Origin: Sphingomonas sp.
GTDB taxonomy: Bacteria; Pseudomonadota; Alphaproteobacteria; Sphingomonadales; Sphingomonadaceae
DNA: 64,000 nucleotides
Reading direction: 5' to 3'
Assembly (NCBI RefSeq): GCF_017304635.1
Contig: NZ_JAFKMA010000004.1
Location: 248,001-312,000 of the forward strand
This document shows, one piece after another, positions 33,745 to 47,349 of this stretch. The notes beneath the pieces are model-generated. The model was given only the letters and a program-made list of their open reading frames with translations. It made no database searches and was not told where the DNA came from. The first letter of the stretch is position 1, and every line of letters starts with the position of its first letter. Both the position numbers and the translations under genes were made by a program.

Positions 33745-34730
33745 GCGCGGCAGGAGGGGAAAAGGCTTTGCAGGACCACGACCACGGCGACCACGCGGGG
33801 CACGACCACGGGGGCGACGGCCACGCCCATGGCGGGCACGGACACAGCCACGCCCCCGCGCGCTTCGGCAGGGCGTTCGCGATCGGCACGGCGCTCAACG
33901 TCGGATTCGTCGTCGTCGAGGCGACGTATGGGCTGATCGCCGGGTCGGTCGCGCTGCTCGCCGACGCGGGCCACAACCTCAGCGACGTGCTCGGGCTGCT
34001 GATCGCGTGGGGCGCCGCGACGCTCGCGAGGCGATCGCCGAAGGGGCGCTACACCTACGGTCTGCGCAGCTCATCGATCCTCGCCGCGCTGCTCAACGCG
34101 CTGCTGCTGCTGGTGGCGATCGGCGTGATCGCGGTCGAGGCGGTCCGGCGGTTCGCCGAACCAAGTCCGGTCGCCGGCACGACCGTGATGATCGTGGCCG
34201 CCATCGGCATCGTGGTGAACGGCGCCACCGCGCTGCTCTTCATGAGCGGGCGCAAGGGCGACCTCAACATCCGGGGCGCGTTCCTCCACATGGCGGCGGA
34301 CGCCGGCGTGTCGGCCGGCGTCGTGGTGGCAGGTCTCATCATCGTCCTGACGGGCGTGACGTGGATCGACCCCGTCACCAGCCTGGTGATCGTCGCGGTG
34401 GTGGCGATCAGCACCTGGGGGCTGCTGCGGGATTCGGTGAACATGAGCCTGCAGGCGGCGCCTCCCGGCGTCGATCCGGCGAGGATCGGCGCGTTCCTGC
34501 GCAAGCAGCGCGGCGTGAAGGGCGTCCACGACCTGCACGTCTGGCCGCTCAGCACGACCGAGACCGCGCTGACGGTGCACCTGCTGGTGCCGGAAGGCTA
34601 TCCCGGCGACGCCTACACCGCCCAGCTCGCGGCGGCGCTGAAGGAGCGGTTCGAGATCGACCACGCGACGATCCAGATCGAGACCGATCCGGACGCCGAC
34701 TGCCCGCTCGAACCCGACCACGTCGTATGA
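33741..34730 (+). CDS. czcD: CDF-family Zn/Co/Cd exporter CzcD
   Basis: A 329-residue cation diffusion facilitator. A His-rich N-terminus (about 12-37: HDHGDHAGHDHGG and more) precedes six membrane helices with ALLADAGHNLSD and FLHMAADAGVSAG, which hold the His/Asp Zn site. The cytoplasmic ferredoxin-like domain ends in DADCPL. It exports Zn, Co and Cd to the periplasm, from where CzcCBA takes them out. It overlaps the DUF190 gene (ATGA). Confidence 0.94.
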   Translation: MSAAGGEKALQDHDHGDHAGHDHGGDGHAHGGHGHSHAPARFGRAFAIGTALNVGFVVVEATYGLIAGSVALLADAGHNLSDVLGLLIAWGAATLARRSPKGRYTYGLRSSSILAALLNALLLLVAIGVIAVEAVRRFAEPSPVAGTTVMIVAAIGIVVNGATALLFMSGRKGDLNIRGAFLHMAADAGVSAGVVVAGLIIVLTGVTWIDPVTSLVIVAVVAISTWGLLRDSVNMSLQAAPPGVDPARIGAFLRKQRGVKGVHDLHVWPLSTTETALTVHLLVPEGYPGDAYTAQLAAALKERFEIDHATIQIETDPDADCPLEPDHVV

Positions 34731-34877
34731 GCGCGATGACCGGCCAGGCCCAACGGCCGACGCGGTGCTTCGGACGGAAGGACGGCGCTTGATCGCCTTG
34801 CGCGACCCCACCGTCGACGAACGGCCCAGACCGGCGCACATCGGTAGCTGCAAGACCCATTCGCGAGGGAATCCACG

Positions 34878-35564
34878 ATGCTGGCACTGACCTACACGGT
34901 GTTCCCCCTGCTCGCCGTCCTGGCGGGCGCGGTCGTCGCGGTGCTGCGGCCGCCGGGTCCGAAGCTGTCCAGCGCGATCCAGCATCTCGCTGCGGGCGTC
35001 GTCTTCGCCGCCGCGGCGGCCGAGATCCTGCCGCAGGTGGTCCACGGTGGGTCGCCGGCCGCGACGCTGATCGGCGGTGCCGCGGGCGTGGTCGCGATGC
35101 TGTCGCTGAAGTCGCTCGAGGGCCGGTTCGAGGGACCGCTCGGGATGCTCGGCGCGGTCGGCACCGACATCCTGATCGACGGGCTGGTGCTCGGACTGGC
35201 GTTCATCGCCGGAGCCAAGGCCGGCATCCTCCTGACGGTGGCGCTGACGCTTGAGGTGCTCTTCCTCGGCGTGACGGTCACCGAGGAGCTGGGGGCGACG
35301 GTGCGGTCCAAGGCCAGGATCGTGGCGACCACTGCGGGACTCGGGCTGCTGCTGCCTGTCGGCGTCCTGCTGGCGACGCCCGTCGCCGGCTTCCCGCCTG
35401 CGGTCATCGCCGGGTTCCTCAGCTTCGGGCTAATCGCGCTGCTCTACCTGGTCACCGAGGAACTGCTGGTAGAGGCGCACGCCAAGCCCGACAGCCCGCT
35501 CATCAGCGCGATGTTCTTCGTCGGCTTCCTGGGATTGCTCCTGCTCGAGGAGGTCATGGGTTGA
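34878..35564 (+). CDS. ZIP-family-like metal transporter
   Basis: A 228-residue membrane protein with seven to eight segments. The sequence HLAAGVVFAAAAAEILP (TM2), DGLVLGLAFIAGAKAG (TM4) and LEVLFLGVTVTEELG (TM5) matches the ZIP/ZupT layout, but the usual TM4 metal motif HNxPEG is altered to DILIDGLVLG. That change may affect direction or metal. GAGGGAATCC precedes the ATG. It is 147 bases after czcD. Confidence 0.82.
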   Translation: MLALTYTVFPLLAVLAGAVVAVLRPPGPKLSSAIQHLAAGVVFAAAAAEILPQVVHGGSPAATLIGGAAGVVAMLSLKSLEGRFEGPLGMLGAVGTDILIDGLVLGLAFIAGAKAGILLTVALTLEVLFLGVTVTEELGATVRSKARIVATTAGLGLLLPVGVLLATPVAGFPPAVIAGFLSFGLIALLYLVTEELLVEAHAKPDSPLISAMFFVGFLGLLLLEEVMG

Positions 35565-35687
35565 GATCCATTGGTCCGGTGAAAAGCACCGCTGCCGCGG
35601 ATCTCGAGTGTAACCGCTCGGGTCCGCCGTGCGAACGACAGGGATGGTCCGATTGACAGCCCGACCGCAACGCCACAGGATGAAGAC

Positions 35688-36053
35688 GTGAAGCGCATCG
35701 CCACCCTGCTTCTCCTCCTGGGAGTCATCGTCGGCCTCGCCGGCCGGCCGGTGCAGGCATCAACGCCGCCGATGGCCGCGATGAGCATGGCGAAGATGTC
35801 GCAGGCCGACATGGCGGCGATGCCAGACTGCATGGCGAAGATGTCAAAGGACGCCGAGCACAAGCCCTGCAAGTGCGGCATGGGCGGATGCATCGCCATG
35901 ATGGCCTCGGGCGCCAGCCTGATGCTCGCCGACGGAACTTCCGCGATCGCCCCCAGCGTCGCGAGCAAGCGGCTGGACCGACCCTCGGCCATAGCGGCTC
36001 TGCACGGCAGGACGACCGCACCGGAACCCGAGCCCCCCACACTCCTTGGTTGA
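35688..36053 (+). CDS. Secreted Met/Cys-rich small protein
   Basis: A 121-residue protein with a signal peptide (ends near VQAS). The mature part has Met-rich units (MAAMSMAKMSQADMAAMPDCM) shortened here at their core, and a Cys cluster KPCKCGMGGC. These are suitable for Cu(I) or Ag(I). The start is GTG at 35688; the ATG just upstream is in a frame that stops at once. It precedes the cus operon and is probably its periplasmic metal binder. Confidence 0.68.
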   Translation: MKRIATLLLLLGVIVGLAGRPVQASTPPMAAMSMAKMSQADMAAMPDCMAKMSKDAEHKPCKCGMGGCIAMMASGASLMLADGTSAIAPSVASKRLDRPSAIAALHGRTTAPEPEPPTLLG

Positions 36054-36151
36054 ACCGAACGGCGCCGGAACGCGCCCCGCCGTGTCGTGCCCAGCACGCG
36101 CCGCAGGGTGACCGTCCGACGCCCCGCCGCGTCACAACCAAGGAAATCACC

Positions 36152-36442
36152 ATGAACATCTACATCCGCGCAGCCGCGATGGCGGCCGCGCTTGCCTCGT
36201 CCGCCTCGGCCGTTCCGGCGTTCGCCGACACGACCTCCTCTCCGCAGACCGGCCACTTCGAGTGGCGAACCCAGCCGTCCTATGGTCCCCGCGCGCCCAC
36301 GCGCGCGCCGGTCCGCGTATGGGTCGGCGACGCCAGGCCGATGGCCTCGGCCTGCGACTGCCCGATGATGCGCGGCAGCCAGGCGCAGGCATCCGCCTGC
36401 ATGGGCATGTCAGCTACGGATCGCGCCGACCCAAGAGGCTGA
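36152..36442 (+). CDS. Secreted small protein with CDCPMM motif
   Basis: A 96-residue protein: signal peptide to about residue 25 (VPAFA), a Pro/Arg-rich middle, and a C-terminal part with CDCPMMRG and ACMGMS, possible Cu(I) ligands. AAGGAAATCACC precedes the ATG. It is 98 bases after the previous small secreted gene and 96 bases before cusC. Family unknown; its role in copper binding is inferred from Cys/Met content and context. Confidence 0.62.
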   Translation: MNIYIRAAAMAAALASSASAVPAFADTTSSPQTGHFEWRTQPSYGPRAPTRAPVRVWVGDARPMASACDCPMMRGSQAQASACMGMSATDRADPRG

Positions 36443-36538
36443 ACGGGTCGTCGACGCGGGGCGCAGCCGGTGGTCGGACCCATCGGCTGCGCTTCCGCGC
36501 GATGGACCGCGTCGCTTCCCATCCAACGGGAGACCGTG

Positions 36539-37768
36539 ATGAAGGCACTATGCATATTGCTGCTCGGTGCGGCGCTGCCATCGGCGGCGCTGGCCGGACC
36601 GCTGACGTTCGACGATGCGCTGGCCAAGGCGAAGGCGGGCGCTCCCTCGGTGAAGGCCAAGGCGCTCAGCGCCGACGCGACGCGCTCGGCCCGCATCGCT
36701 GCCGGCCAGCTACCCGATCCCAAGCTCGCGCTCGGGATCGACAGCTTCCCGATATCGGGGGCGCTGGCATTCCAGCCCTCGCGCGATAATTTCACCTGGG
36801 CGAGGGTCGGCGTCTCGCAGGACATCCCCAACCTCGCCAAGCGCCGCGCCCAGCGCGGGCGGGCCGACGCCGACATCGCGGTCGCCGACGCCGGGACGCT
36901 CGTCGAGATCCGCACGGTCGAGGTGCAGACCGCGATCGCCTGGATCAACCTAGCCTATGCGGAGCGGCGGCTCGCCGCGCTCGACGACGTGCTCGCCAGG
37001 CTCGGCCGCATCGTCCGGACGGCCCCCAGCGCAGTGGCGTCGGGCAACGCCCGTCCGGCGCAGACGCTTGCGGGACGCGCGGCGCTCGCCCGACTGCAGG
37101 ATCGCCGCGACGAGCTGGTGTCGGCGGTCGCGCGCGCCAAGGCGGACCTGACCCGCTGGACCGGCGAGGCCGACCCCGAGATCGCCGGTGCGGTTCCGGA
37201 CCTGACCGTCGATCCGGCGAGGCTCCGAGCGGGGCTCGAACGCCACCCCTCGCTCGCACTGCTGACGGCGCAGGCCGGCCGGGCGGACGCCGACCTGCGG
37301 CTCGCGCAGGCGGATCGCCGCCCGGACCTCGGCCTCGACCTGTCCTACCAGCGGCGCGACCCGCGTTTCGGCGACTATGTGTCGGCAGGCGTGACGATCG
37401 GGCTGCCGCTGTTCAAGAAGCGCCGGCAGGATCCGCTGATCGCCGCGCGCGCCGCCGATGCCGGCAGCGCCCGCGCCGACGCCGACGCGGCCTTGCGCGC
37501 GCTGACCGCCGACCTCGAGGCCGGCCTCGCCGACCACGTCATGCACCACGCCCAGTGGATGCGCGCGCGCGACGTGCTCCAGCCACTCGCGCAGGAGCGT
37601 GTGACGCTGGAAGTGGCGAGCTACGCCGCCGGCCGCGCCAGCCTGGTCGACCTAGTCGACGCCCATTCCGCGCTCGCCGACGCGATCCTCGAGACGCTCG
37701 ACCGCGAAGCGACCGTCGCAGCCGACGGCGTCCGGCTCAACCTCCTGTTCGGGAACACCGACCTATGA
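36539..37768 (+). CDS. cusC: TolC-family outer-membrane factor (CusC-like)
   Basis: A 409-residue outer-membrane factor with a signal peptide to about residue 20 and two TolC repeats (TFDDALAKAKAGAPSV near the start). GGGAGACCGTG precedes the ATG. It overlaps the adaptor gene by 4 bases. It is paired with a monovalent-type RND pump, hence CusC-like. It is clearly different from the czcC product. Confidence 0.9.
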   Translation: MKALCILLLGAALPSAALAGPLTFDDALAKAKAGAPSVKAKALSADATRSARIAAGQLPDPKLALGIDSFPISGALAFQPSRDNFTWARVGVSQDIPNLAKRRAQRGRADADIAVADAGTLVEIRTVEVQTAIAWINLAYAERRLAALDDVLARLGRIVRTAPSAVASGNARPAQTLAGRAALARLQDRRDELVSAVARAKADLTRWTGEADPEIAGAVPDLTVDPARLRAGLERHPSLALLTAQAGRADADLRLAQADRRPDLGLDLSYQRRDPRFGDYVSAGVTIGLPLFKKRRQDPLIAARAADAGSARADADAALRALTADLEAGLADHVMHHAQWMRARDVLQPLAQERVTLEVASYAAGRASLVDLVDAHSALADAILETLDREATVAADGVRLNLLFGNTDL

Positions 37769-38976
37769 CCCTCAATTCGCTTCAGCGATCGAAGCTCGCC
37801 GCCGCCTTCGCCGCCGTCACGCTCGTGGCCGGCGCAGGTGGCTACTATCTCGCCGGATCGCGCGGCGCGGCATCGGCGACCGCCGACACCGGGCGCAAGC
37901 CGCTCTATTACTATGATCCGATGGTGCCCGGCGAGCACTATGACAACCCGGATTCGCTCTCCTCGATGGGGATGAAGACGGTCCCGAAATACGCCGACGA
38001 CAGCGGCGGTCCGACCGCTGTTCCGGGCGTCAGGATCGATCCGTCGTCGATGCAGAGCCTCGGCATCCGGCTGGCGACGGCAACCAACGGCACGCTCGCC
38101 GGTTCGCTCGACGTCACCGGCGCGATCGACTTCAACCAGCGCGACGTCGCGATCATCCAGGCGCGCGCCGCCGGATTCGTCCAACGCGTCTATGGGCGGG
38201 CGCCTGGCGACGTGATCCGAGCCGGTGCGCCGATCGCCGATGTCCTGGTGCCCGAATGGGGCGGTGCCCAAGGCGAATACGCCGCGGTGGCGAAAACCGG
38301 CGATCCGGCGCTGATCGCGGCCGCGCGACAGCGCCTCCGGCTGCTCGGCGCACCCGGCGGCGCGACGGGCGGACGCGGCATGACCACGATCCGCACCCCG
38401 ATCGGCGGCGTCATCACCACGCTCGACGCGCGTGCCGGCGTGACGCTCGCGGCGGGGCAGACCCTCGCCCAAATCAACGGCCTCGGCACGGTCTGGCTGA
38501 ACGCCGCCGTGCCCGAAGTGCGCGCCGCCGACGTGCGGGTTGGCCAGGCGGCCACCGCCGAGCTCTCGGGGTTCCCCGGCGAACGCTTCACCGGCCGGGT
38601 GATCGCCGTGCTGCCGACCGCGCAGGCCGACAGCCGGACGCTGACCGTGCGCATCGAGCTCGCCAACCGCGACGGACGGCTGCGGCCCGGCATGTTCGCG
38701 ACCGTTCATCTCGGCGACACGTCACGGTCGGCGCTGCTGGTCCCAAGCGAGGCGGTTATCCGCACCGGCAAGCGCACATTGGTGATGCTCGCTGACGGCA
38801 AGGGCCGCTTCCGCCCCGCCGAAGTCCGGATCGGGCGAGACGCCGGCGGCCAGACCGAGATCCTCGCCGGACTCGCTGCTGGCGAGAAGGTCGTCGCCTC
38901 GGGCCAGTTCCTGCTCGACAGCGAAGCGAGCCTGACCGGCATCGCGGCGCGTCCGATCTCGGGCAACGCGAAGTGA
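37765..38976 (+). CDS. cusB: Periplasmic adaptor CusB
   Basis: A 403-residue membrane-fusion protein. Anchor at about 11-30, then a degenerate heavy-metal-binding domain ([17 protein letters not shown]...[10 protein letters not shown]) as is normal in CusB, then lipoyl, barrel and membrane-proximal domains. Met-rich N-terminal sites take Cu(I)/Ag(I) in known CusB. It overlaps cusC and cusA by 4 bases each. Confidence 0.92.
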   Translation: MTLNSLQRSKLAAAFAAVTLVAGAGGYYLAGSRGAASATADTGRKPLYYYDPMVPGEHYDNPDSLSSMGMKTVPKYADDSGGPTAVPGVRIDPSSMQSLGIRLATATNGTLAGSLDVTGAIDFNQRDVAIIQARAAGFVQRVYGRAPGDVIRAGAPIADVLVPEWGGAQGEYAAVAKTGDPALIAAARQRLRLLGAPGGATGGRGMTTIRTPIGGVITTLDARAGVTLAAGQTLAQINGLGTVWLNAAVPEVRAADVRVGQAATAELSGFPGERFTGRVIAVLPTAQADSRTLTVRIELANRDGRLRPGMFATVHLGDTSRSALLVPSEAVIRTGKRTLVMLADGKGRFRPAEVRIGRDAGGQTEILAGLAAGEKVVASGQFLLDSEASLTGIAARPISGNAK

Positions 38977-41900
38977 TCGCCCGGATCATCGAGGCGTCGG
39001 TCCGGCTGCGCATCCTCGTCCTGCTCGCGGCGCTCACGCTCGTCGCGGTCGGCATCGGCGCGGTGCGCTCGACACCGGTCGATGCGCTGCCCGACCTGTC
39101 GGACGTGCAGGTCATCATACGGACAACCTATCCGGGGCAGGCACCGCGCATCGTCGAGGACCAGGTCACGTATCCGATCGCGACGACGATGCTGTCCGTC
39201 CCCGGCGCGCGCGTCGTGCGCGGCTATTCGTTCGTCGGCGACAGCTTCGTCTACGTGCTGTTCGACGAGGGCACCGACCTCTACTGGGCGCGCAGCCGCG
39301 TGCTCGAATATCTGAGCCAGGTGCAGGGCAGGTTGCCCGAGGGCGCGAAGGCGTCCCTCGGCCCCGATGCGACCGGGGTTGGCTGGATCTACGAATATGC
39401 GCTGGTCGACCGCACCGGCCACCACGACCTCGCGCAATTGCGGAGCATCCAGGACTGGTTCCTGCGCTACGAGCTGAAGACGGTGCCGGGCGTCGCCGAG
39501 GTTGCCAGCATCGGCGGCATGGTGAAGCAGTATCAGGTCATCCTCGATCCGCAGAAGCTCGCATCCTACGGCATCACGCACGAAGCGGTGATCGAGGCGC
39601 TCAAGCGCGGCAACCAGGAGAGCGGCGGCTCGGTGCTCGAGATGGCCGAGGCCGAATACATCGTCCGCTCGACCGGCTACCTCGCCTCGCTCGACGATTT
39701 CCGGGCGATCCCGCTCAAGACCGTTGGCGGCACACCGGTGACGCTCGGCGACGTCGCTACGATCCAAGTTGGTCCCGACATGCGGCGCGGCGTCGCCGAA
39801 CTCAACGGCCAAGGCGAGGTCGCCGGCGGTGTCATCGTCATGCGCCAGGGCAAGAACGCGCGCGAGGTCATAGACGGCGTGCGGACCAAGCTCGCCGAGT
39901 TGAAGAAGAGTCTGCCGCCCGGCGTCGAGGTGGTGACGACCTACGACCGTTCGGGGTTGATCGACCGCGCGGTCGACAACCTCACCGGCAAGCTGATCGA
40001 GGAGTTCATCGTCGTCGCGCTCGTCTGCGGGCTGTTCCTGTGGCACGCGCGGTCGGCGCTGGTCGCGATCCTGACGTTGCCGCTCGGCATCTTGGCGGCG
40101 TTCATGGCGATGCGCGTCCAAGGAATCAACGCCAACATCCTGTCCTTGGGTGGGATCGCCATCGCGATCGGCGCGATGGTCGATGCGGCGGTGGTGATGA
40201 TCGAGAACGCGCACAAGCATCTCGAACATTGGGATCGCGATCATCCCGACGAAACGCTGGACGGGACGGAGCGATGGCGCGTCATCACGGCGGCCGCCGT
40301 CGAGGTCGGCCCTGCGCTCTTCCTCTCGCTGCTGATCATCACCTTCTCGTTCGTGCCGATCTTCTCGCTCCAGGGGCAGGAGGGACGGCTGTTCGCGCCG
40401 CTCGCCTTCACCAAGACCTACGCCATGGCCGGAGCGGCGATCCTTTCGATCACGCTGATCCCGGTGCTGATGGGCTACCTGATCCGGGGACGCATCCCTT
40501 CGGAAGGCGCCAACCCGATCAACCGCGTGCTCACCCGTGTCTATCGGCCCGCGCTCGACTGGGTGCTGGCGCGGCCGAAGAAGGCGCTGGTGATCGCCGG
40601 TCTCGTGTTCGCGACCAGCATCTGGCCGATCAGCCAGCTCGGCGGCGAGTTCATTCCACAGATGAACGAGGGTGACCTGCTCTACATGCCCTCGGCTCTA
40701 CCTGGCATCTCGACCGCCAAGGCGGGCCAGCTGCTCCAGCTGACCGACCGCATGATCAAGACCGTGCCCGAGGTGGAGAGCGTATTCGGCAAGGCCGGAC
40801 GCGCCGACACAGCGACCGATCCCGCGCCGCTCGAGATGTTCGAGACGACGATCCGCTTCAAGCCGAAGGACCAGTGGCGGCCCGGCATGACGCAGGCGAA
40901 GCTGATCGACGAGTTGGACCGTGCAGTCAGGGTGCCCGGGCTCGCCAACTTCTGGATCCCGCCGATCCGCAACCGCGTCGACATGCTGTCGACCGGCATC
41001 AAGAGCCCGATCGGGATCAAGGTCTCAGGCTCGAACCTGGCCGAGATCGACGCGACGGCGCGGGAGATCGAGCAGGTGGCGAAGACCGTGCCCGGTGTGA
41101 GTTCGGCGCTGGCCGAACGACTGACCGGCGGACGCTACATCGACGTCAGGATCAACCGCGCGGCTGCAGCGCGTTACGGGCTCAACATCGCCGACGTCCA
41201 GTCGGTCGTCTCGAGCGCGATCGGCGGCGAGACGGTAGGCCAGACCGTCGAGGGCCTCGCGCGCTACCCGATCAGCGTGCGCTATCCGCGCGAGCTGCGC
41301 GACAACATCGACGCCCTGCGCGACCTGCCGGTGCTCACCCCGTCATTGCAACAGGTGACGCTCGGGACCGTGGCCGACATCTCGGTCGGCGACGGGCCGC
41401 CGATGCTGCGCACCGAGAACGGCCGGCCGGTGACGTGGATATACGTCGACGGCCGCGGCGCGCCGTTGACGACCATCGTCGGCAATCTCCAGCAGGCGAT
41501 CGGCGCCAAGGTGAAGCTGCCGCCCGGGATCAGCGTCAGCTACACCGGGCAGTTCGAGTTCCTGCAGCGCGCGGTCGAGCGGCTGAAGATCGTCGTGCCC
41601 GCGACGCTGCTGATCATCTTCCTGCTGCTCTACGCGACGTTCCGGCGGCTCGACGAGGCCGCGCTGGTGATGGGCACGCTGCCGTTCGCGCTGACCGGGG
41701 GCGTGTGGCTGCTCTACCTGCTCGGCTACAACCAGTCGGTCGCAACCGGGGTCGGGTTCATCGCGCTCGCCGGCGTGTCGGCGGAATTCGGCGTGGTCAT
41801 GCTGATCTACCTGAAGCACGCACTGGCCGACTGCGGACCTTCGCCGGATGGGCAGGCGCTCGAGGCCGCAGTGCGCGAGGGGGCCCTGCTGCGGGTCCGC

Positions 41901-42119
41901 CCGAAGGCCATGACCGTCGCGGTCATCCTCGCCGGCCTGCTGCCGATCCTCGTCGGGACCGGAACGGGCTCCGAGGTGATGAGCCGCATCGCCGCGCCGA
42001 TGGTCGGCGGCATGCTGACCGCCCCGCTGCTGTCGATGCTCGTGATCCCGGCTGCATACCTGCTGTTGCGGCGACCGGGCGGCCATCATTCCAATCCCAA
42101 CGAAGGAGTAGCGAAATGA
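38973..42119 (+). CDS. cusA: RND Cu(I)/Ag(I) efflux pump CusA
   Basis: A 1048-residue RND pump of the monovalent HME class. TM4 reads [21 protein letters not shown], whose shape IGAMVDAA marks Cu/Ag pumps. The porter domain has several Met residues ([11 protein letters not shown]). The start is GTG at 38973, overlapping cusB (GTGA), and the stop overlaps cusF (ATGA). It moves copper or silver from the periplasm to the outside. Confidence 0.95.
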   Translation: MIARIIEASVRLRILVLLAALTLVAVGIGAVRSTPVDALPDLSDVQVIIRTTYPGQAPRIVEDQVTYPIATTMLSVPGARVVRGYSFVGDSFVYVLFDEGTDLYWARSRVLEYLSQVQGRLPEGAKASLGPDATGVGWIYEYALVDRTGHHDLAQLRSIQDWFLRYELKTVPGVAEVASIGGMVKQYQVILDPQKLASYGITHEAVIEALKRGNQESGGSVLEMAEAEYIVRSTGYLASLDDFRAIPLKTVGGTPVTLGDVATIQVGPDMRRGVAELNGQGEVAGGVIVMRQGKNAREVIDGVRTKLAELKKSLPPGVEVVTTYDRSGLIDRAVDNLTGKLIEEFIVVALVCGLFLWHARSALVAILTLPLGILAAFMAMRVQGINANILSLGGIAIAIGAMVDAAVVMIENAHKHLEHWDRDHPDETLDGTERWRVITAAAVEVGPALFLSLLIITFSFVPIFSLQGQEGRLFAPLAFTKTYAMAGAAILSITLIPVLMGYLIRGRIPSEGANPINRVLTRVYRPALDWVLARPKKALVIAGLVFATSIWPISQLGGEFIPQMNEGDLLYMPSALPGISTAKAGQLLQLTDRMIKTVPEVESVFGKAGRADTATDPAPLEMFETTIRFKPKDQWRPGMTQAKLIDELDRAVRVPGLANFWIPPIRNRVDMLSTGIKSPIGIKVSGSNLAEIDATAREIEQVAKTVPGVSSALAERLTGGRYIDVRINRAAAARYGLNIADVQSVVSSAIGGETVGQTVEGLARYPISVRYPRELRDNIDALRDLPVLTPSLQQVTLGTVADISVGDGPPMLRTENGRPVTWIYVDGRGAPLTTIVGNLQQAIGAKVKLPPGISVSYTGQFEFLQRAVERLKIVVPATLLIIFLLLYATFRRLDEAALVMGTLPFALTGGVWLLYLLGYNQSVATGVGFIALAGVSAEFGVVMLIYLKHALADCGPSPDGQALEAAVREGALLRVRPKAMTVAVILAGLLPILVGTGTGSEVMSRIAAPMVGGMLTAPLLSMLVIPAAYLLLRRPGGHHSNPNEGVAK

Positions 42120-42463
42120 GTCAGAGGATGTTGCTCGCGGTGGCTCTGCCACTCGCGGTCGCCGCGTGCGGCAAGCCGGCGCCACAGGCAGCTGGGCCCG
42201 ACAGCGGGTCGATGGCGGGCATGAACATGTCGGCAGAGGCCAAGTCCGGCCGCGGCAGCGGGGCCGTCACCAAGATCGATGCCGCTTCCGGCGAGGTCAC
42301 GCTGCAGCACGGACCGGTGACCGAGCTCGGATGGCCGGCGATGACGATGACGTTCTCCGGCAAGCCTGGATCGCTCGATCGGCTGAAGGTCGGAGACAAG
42401 GTCGACTTCGCCTTTGATTGGGACGGCAAGACTGGAAGGCTGACATCGATCACCAAGCGGTGA
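42116..42463 (+). CDS. cusF: CusF-like copper-binding lipoprotein
   Basis: A 115-residue protein with a lipobox (AVAACGK) and a C-terminal CusF small barrel. Typical elements are GVVTKID-like [29 protein letters not shown] with the W-M-M copper site, and [10 protein letters not shown] short Met-rich stretch (SMAGMNMS) follows the lipid anchor. It delivers Cu(I)/Ag(I) to CusB. Last gene of the cus operon and of the accessory block. Confidence 0.93.
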   Translation: MSQRMLLAVALPLAVAACGKPAPQAAGPDSGSMAGMNMSAEAKSGRGSGAVTKIDAASGEVTLQHGPVTELGWPAMTMTFSGKPGSLDRLKVGDKVDFAFDWDGKTGRLTSITKR

Positions 42464-42705
42464 GGGTATCATTATGGCGACCCTGTGGGTCGGCGTCGGC
42501 CAATCGCCCAGACCGCCGACGCAGGTCGCTGTAGGCTCCGTCGGCGGCTAGCCGGTCGACCAAAATGGGCTGGCCAGTCGAGCCTCGCCGGGCATTCCCG
42601 CATAGCTCGCGGATGCCCGTCATTGCGCGGCGCCAGCTTAATCGAGTCCAACAACCGTCCAATTGAGGCCAAAGAAAGCCTAATTGGGTCCGTTAAGAGA
42701 CGAGC
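42464..42705. other. Junction between metal block and gyrB
   Basis: About 240 bases between cusF (plus) and the end of gyrB (minus). No complete gene is seen. An imperfect stem, CAATTGAGGC with GCCTAATTG (about 42659-42685), could be the gyrB terminator, though it has no clear T tract. The middle part has a protein-like open frame on the minus strand that may be a decayed gene; I cannot name it. It is the likely border of the acquired region. Confidence 0.45.
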
Positions 42706-46004
<3,299 letters not shown>

Positions 46005-46025
46005 TCGACTGCGACAATTCGATGG

Positions 46026-47081
46026 CTAGACCGCCGCGGCGAGGGTGAACCACGTCGCGGCGGTTTGTTCGGTCGGCGCGAACGGCGCGGTTTCGGTGCC
46101 GGTCATCCAGACCTGACCGCCGGTCGCGGCGAGACGATCGAACAACGCGCTGCGTCGCGCCGGGTCGAGATGCGCGGCCACTTCGTCGAGCAGCAGGATC
46201 GGCGGCCGACCGGTGCGCTCCGCGACGAGGTCGGCATGGCCGAGGACGAGGCCGAGCAGCAGCGCCTTCTGCTCGCCGGTCGAGCACAAGGCCGCGCGCT
46301 GGCCCTTGTCGAGATGCGTGACGAGCAGGTCGCTGCGATGCGGCCCGATCAGCGTGCGCCCGGCGGCGGCATCGCGGCGACGCCCGGCCGCGAGGTCGGC
46401 GACCAAATCGCCCGCATTCTCCCATCCCTCCAGCGCGAGCCCGGCGCGGGCGAAGGCATCGCCGGCGCGATCGGCCAGTCGCGCGCCGAGCGCCGCGACC
46501 GTCTCACGCCGGGCGGCGTCGATCGCCGCGCCATGCTCGGCCATCTGCGCCTCCAGCGCCGCGAGCCACGCGGTATCGTCGGTCTCCTCGGCGAGCAGGC
46601 GGTTGCGTGCGCGCATCGCCGCTTCGTAGCGGTTGCTGTGCTGGGCATGACCGGGTGCGAGCGCCAGCGTCAGGCGGTCGAGGAAACGGCGGCGCTCGCT
46701 CGCCGGTTCGACGAACAGCCGGTCCATCGCCGGCGTCAGCCACAGCACGGTCAGCCATTCGGCCAGCGCGGTCGCGGCGGCGGGCGCGCCGTTCACGCGC
46801 ACGATCCGCCGCTCGGGCGTGGTCGCCAGCGTGCCGGTGCCGATCTCGACATCGCCGTCGATCGTCGCGGCGACGCCGAACCCGCCGCTCCCGCCCTGCC
46901 GCGCCATGTCGGCGAGCGGCGCGCGGCGCAGGCCCCGGCCCGGCGCGAGCAGCGACACCGCCTCCAGCACGTTGGTCTTGCCCGCGCCATTGTCGCCGGT
47001 CAGCACGACGAAGCCCGGTCCTGGCGCGAACGCGGCGGCGGCGTGGTTGCGAAAATCGGTCAGGACCAGGCGCGAGAGCAT
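46026..47081 (-). CDS. recF: DNA replication/repair protein RecF
   Basis: A 351-residue SMC-like ATPase. Walker [14 protein letters not shown] is at about residues 29-41, the signature motif is in [19 protein letters not shown], and Walker B is [13 protein letters not shown]. It loads RecA at gaps. The ATG at 47081 gives the conserved start [12 protein letters not shown]. It belongs to the usual dnaN-recF-gyrB group, here with other genes in between. Confidence 0.96.
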   Translation of the reverse strand: MLSRLVLTDFRNHAAAAFAPGPGFVVLTGDNGAGKTNVLEAVSLLAPGRGLRRAPLADMARQGGSGGFGVAATIDGDVEIGTGTLATTPERRIVRVNGAPAAATALAEWLTVLWLTPAMDRLFVEPASERRRFLDRLTLALAPGHAQHSNRYEAAMRARNRLLAEETDDTAWLAALEAQMAEHGAAIDAARRETVAALGARLADRAGDAFARAGLALEGWENAGDLVADLAAGRRRDAAAGRTLIGPHRSDLLVTHLDKGQRAALCSTGEQKALLLGLVLGHADLVAERTGRPPILLLDEVAAHLDPARRSALFDRLAATGGQVWMTGTETAPFAPTEQTAATWFTLAAAV

Positions 47082-47349
47082 TGCTGCGGTCTCTAGCCGC
47101 TCTTCGGAGAAAGCCGAAACGGCGGCGGCGTGACGACCGCAGGCACGGTCGTCCTCAGCCTGACGCTGCCGTCGAAGCTCGCCCCGATCGCAATTGGCGA
47201 CTCTCGCGATGGGCATCAGCGCGACTTTGCGACAGCCTTTCCACCTGGACCCTAGCCTTCGCCGGAGTGGTTAAACTGGCCGAAGAACGCCGGAATCTCG
47301 CCAGTGACGTCATGCCGCCACATGCTGATGCGCGGTCGGCGCGATCCGC

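Noticed and set aside
34727-34792. 21-codon frame overlapping the czcD stop
   Set aside because: Overlap style fits an operon, but it is too short and has no recognisable content.
42450-42662. Transposase remnant next to gyrB
   Set aside because: The minus-strand frame looks protein-like, but I could not match it to an insertion sequence family.
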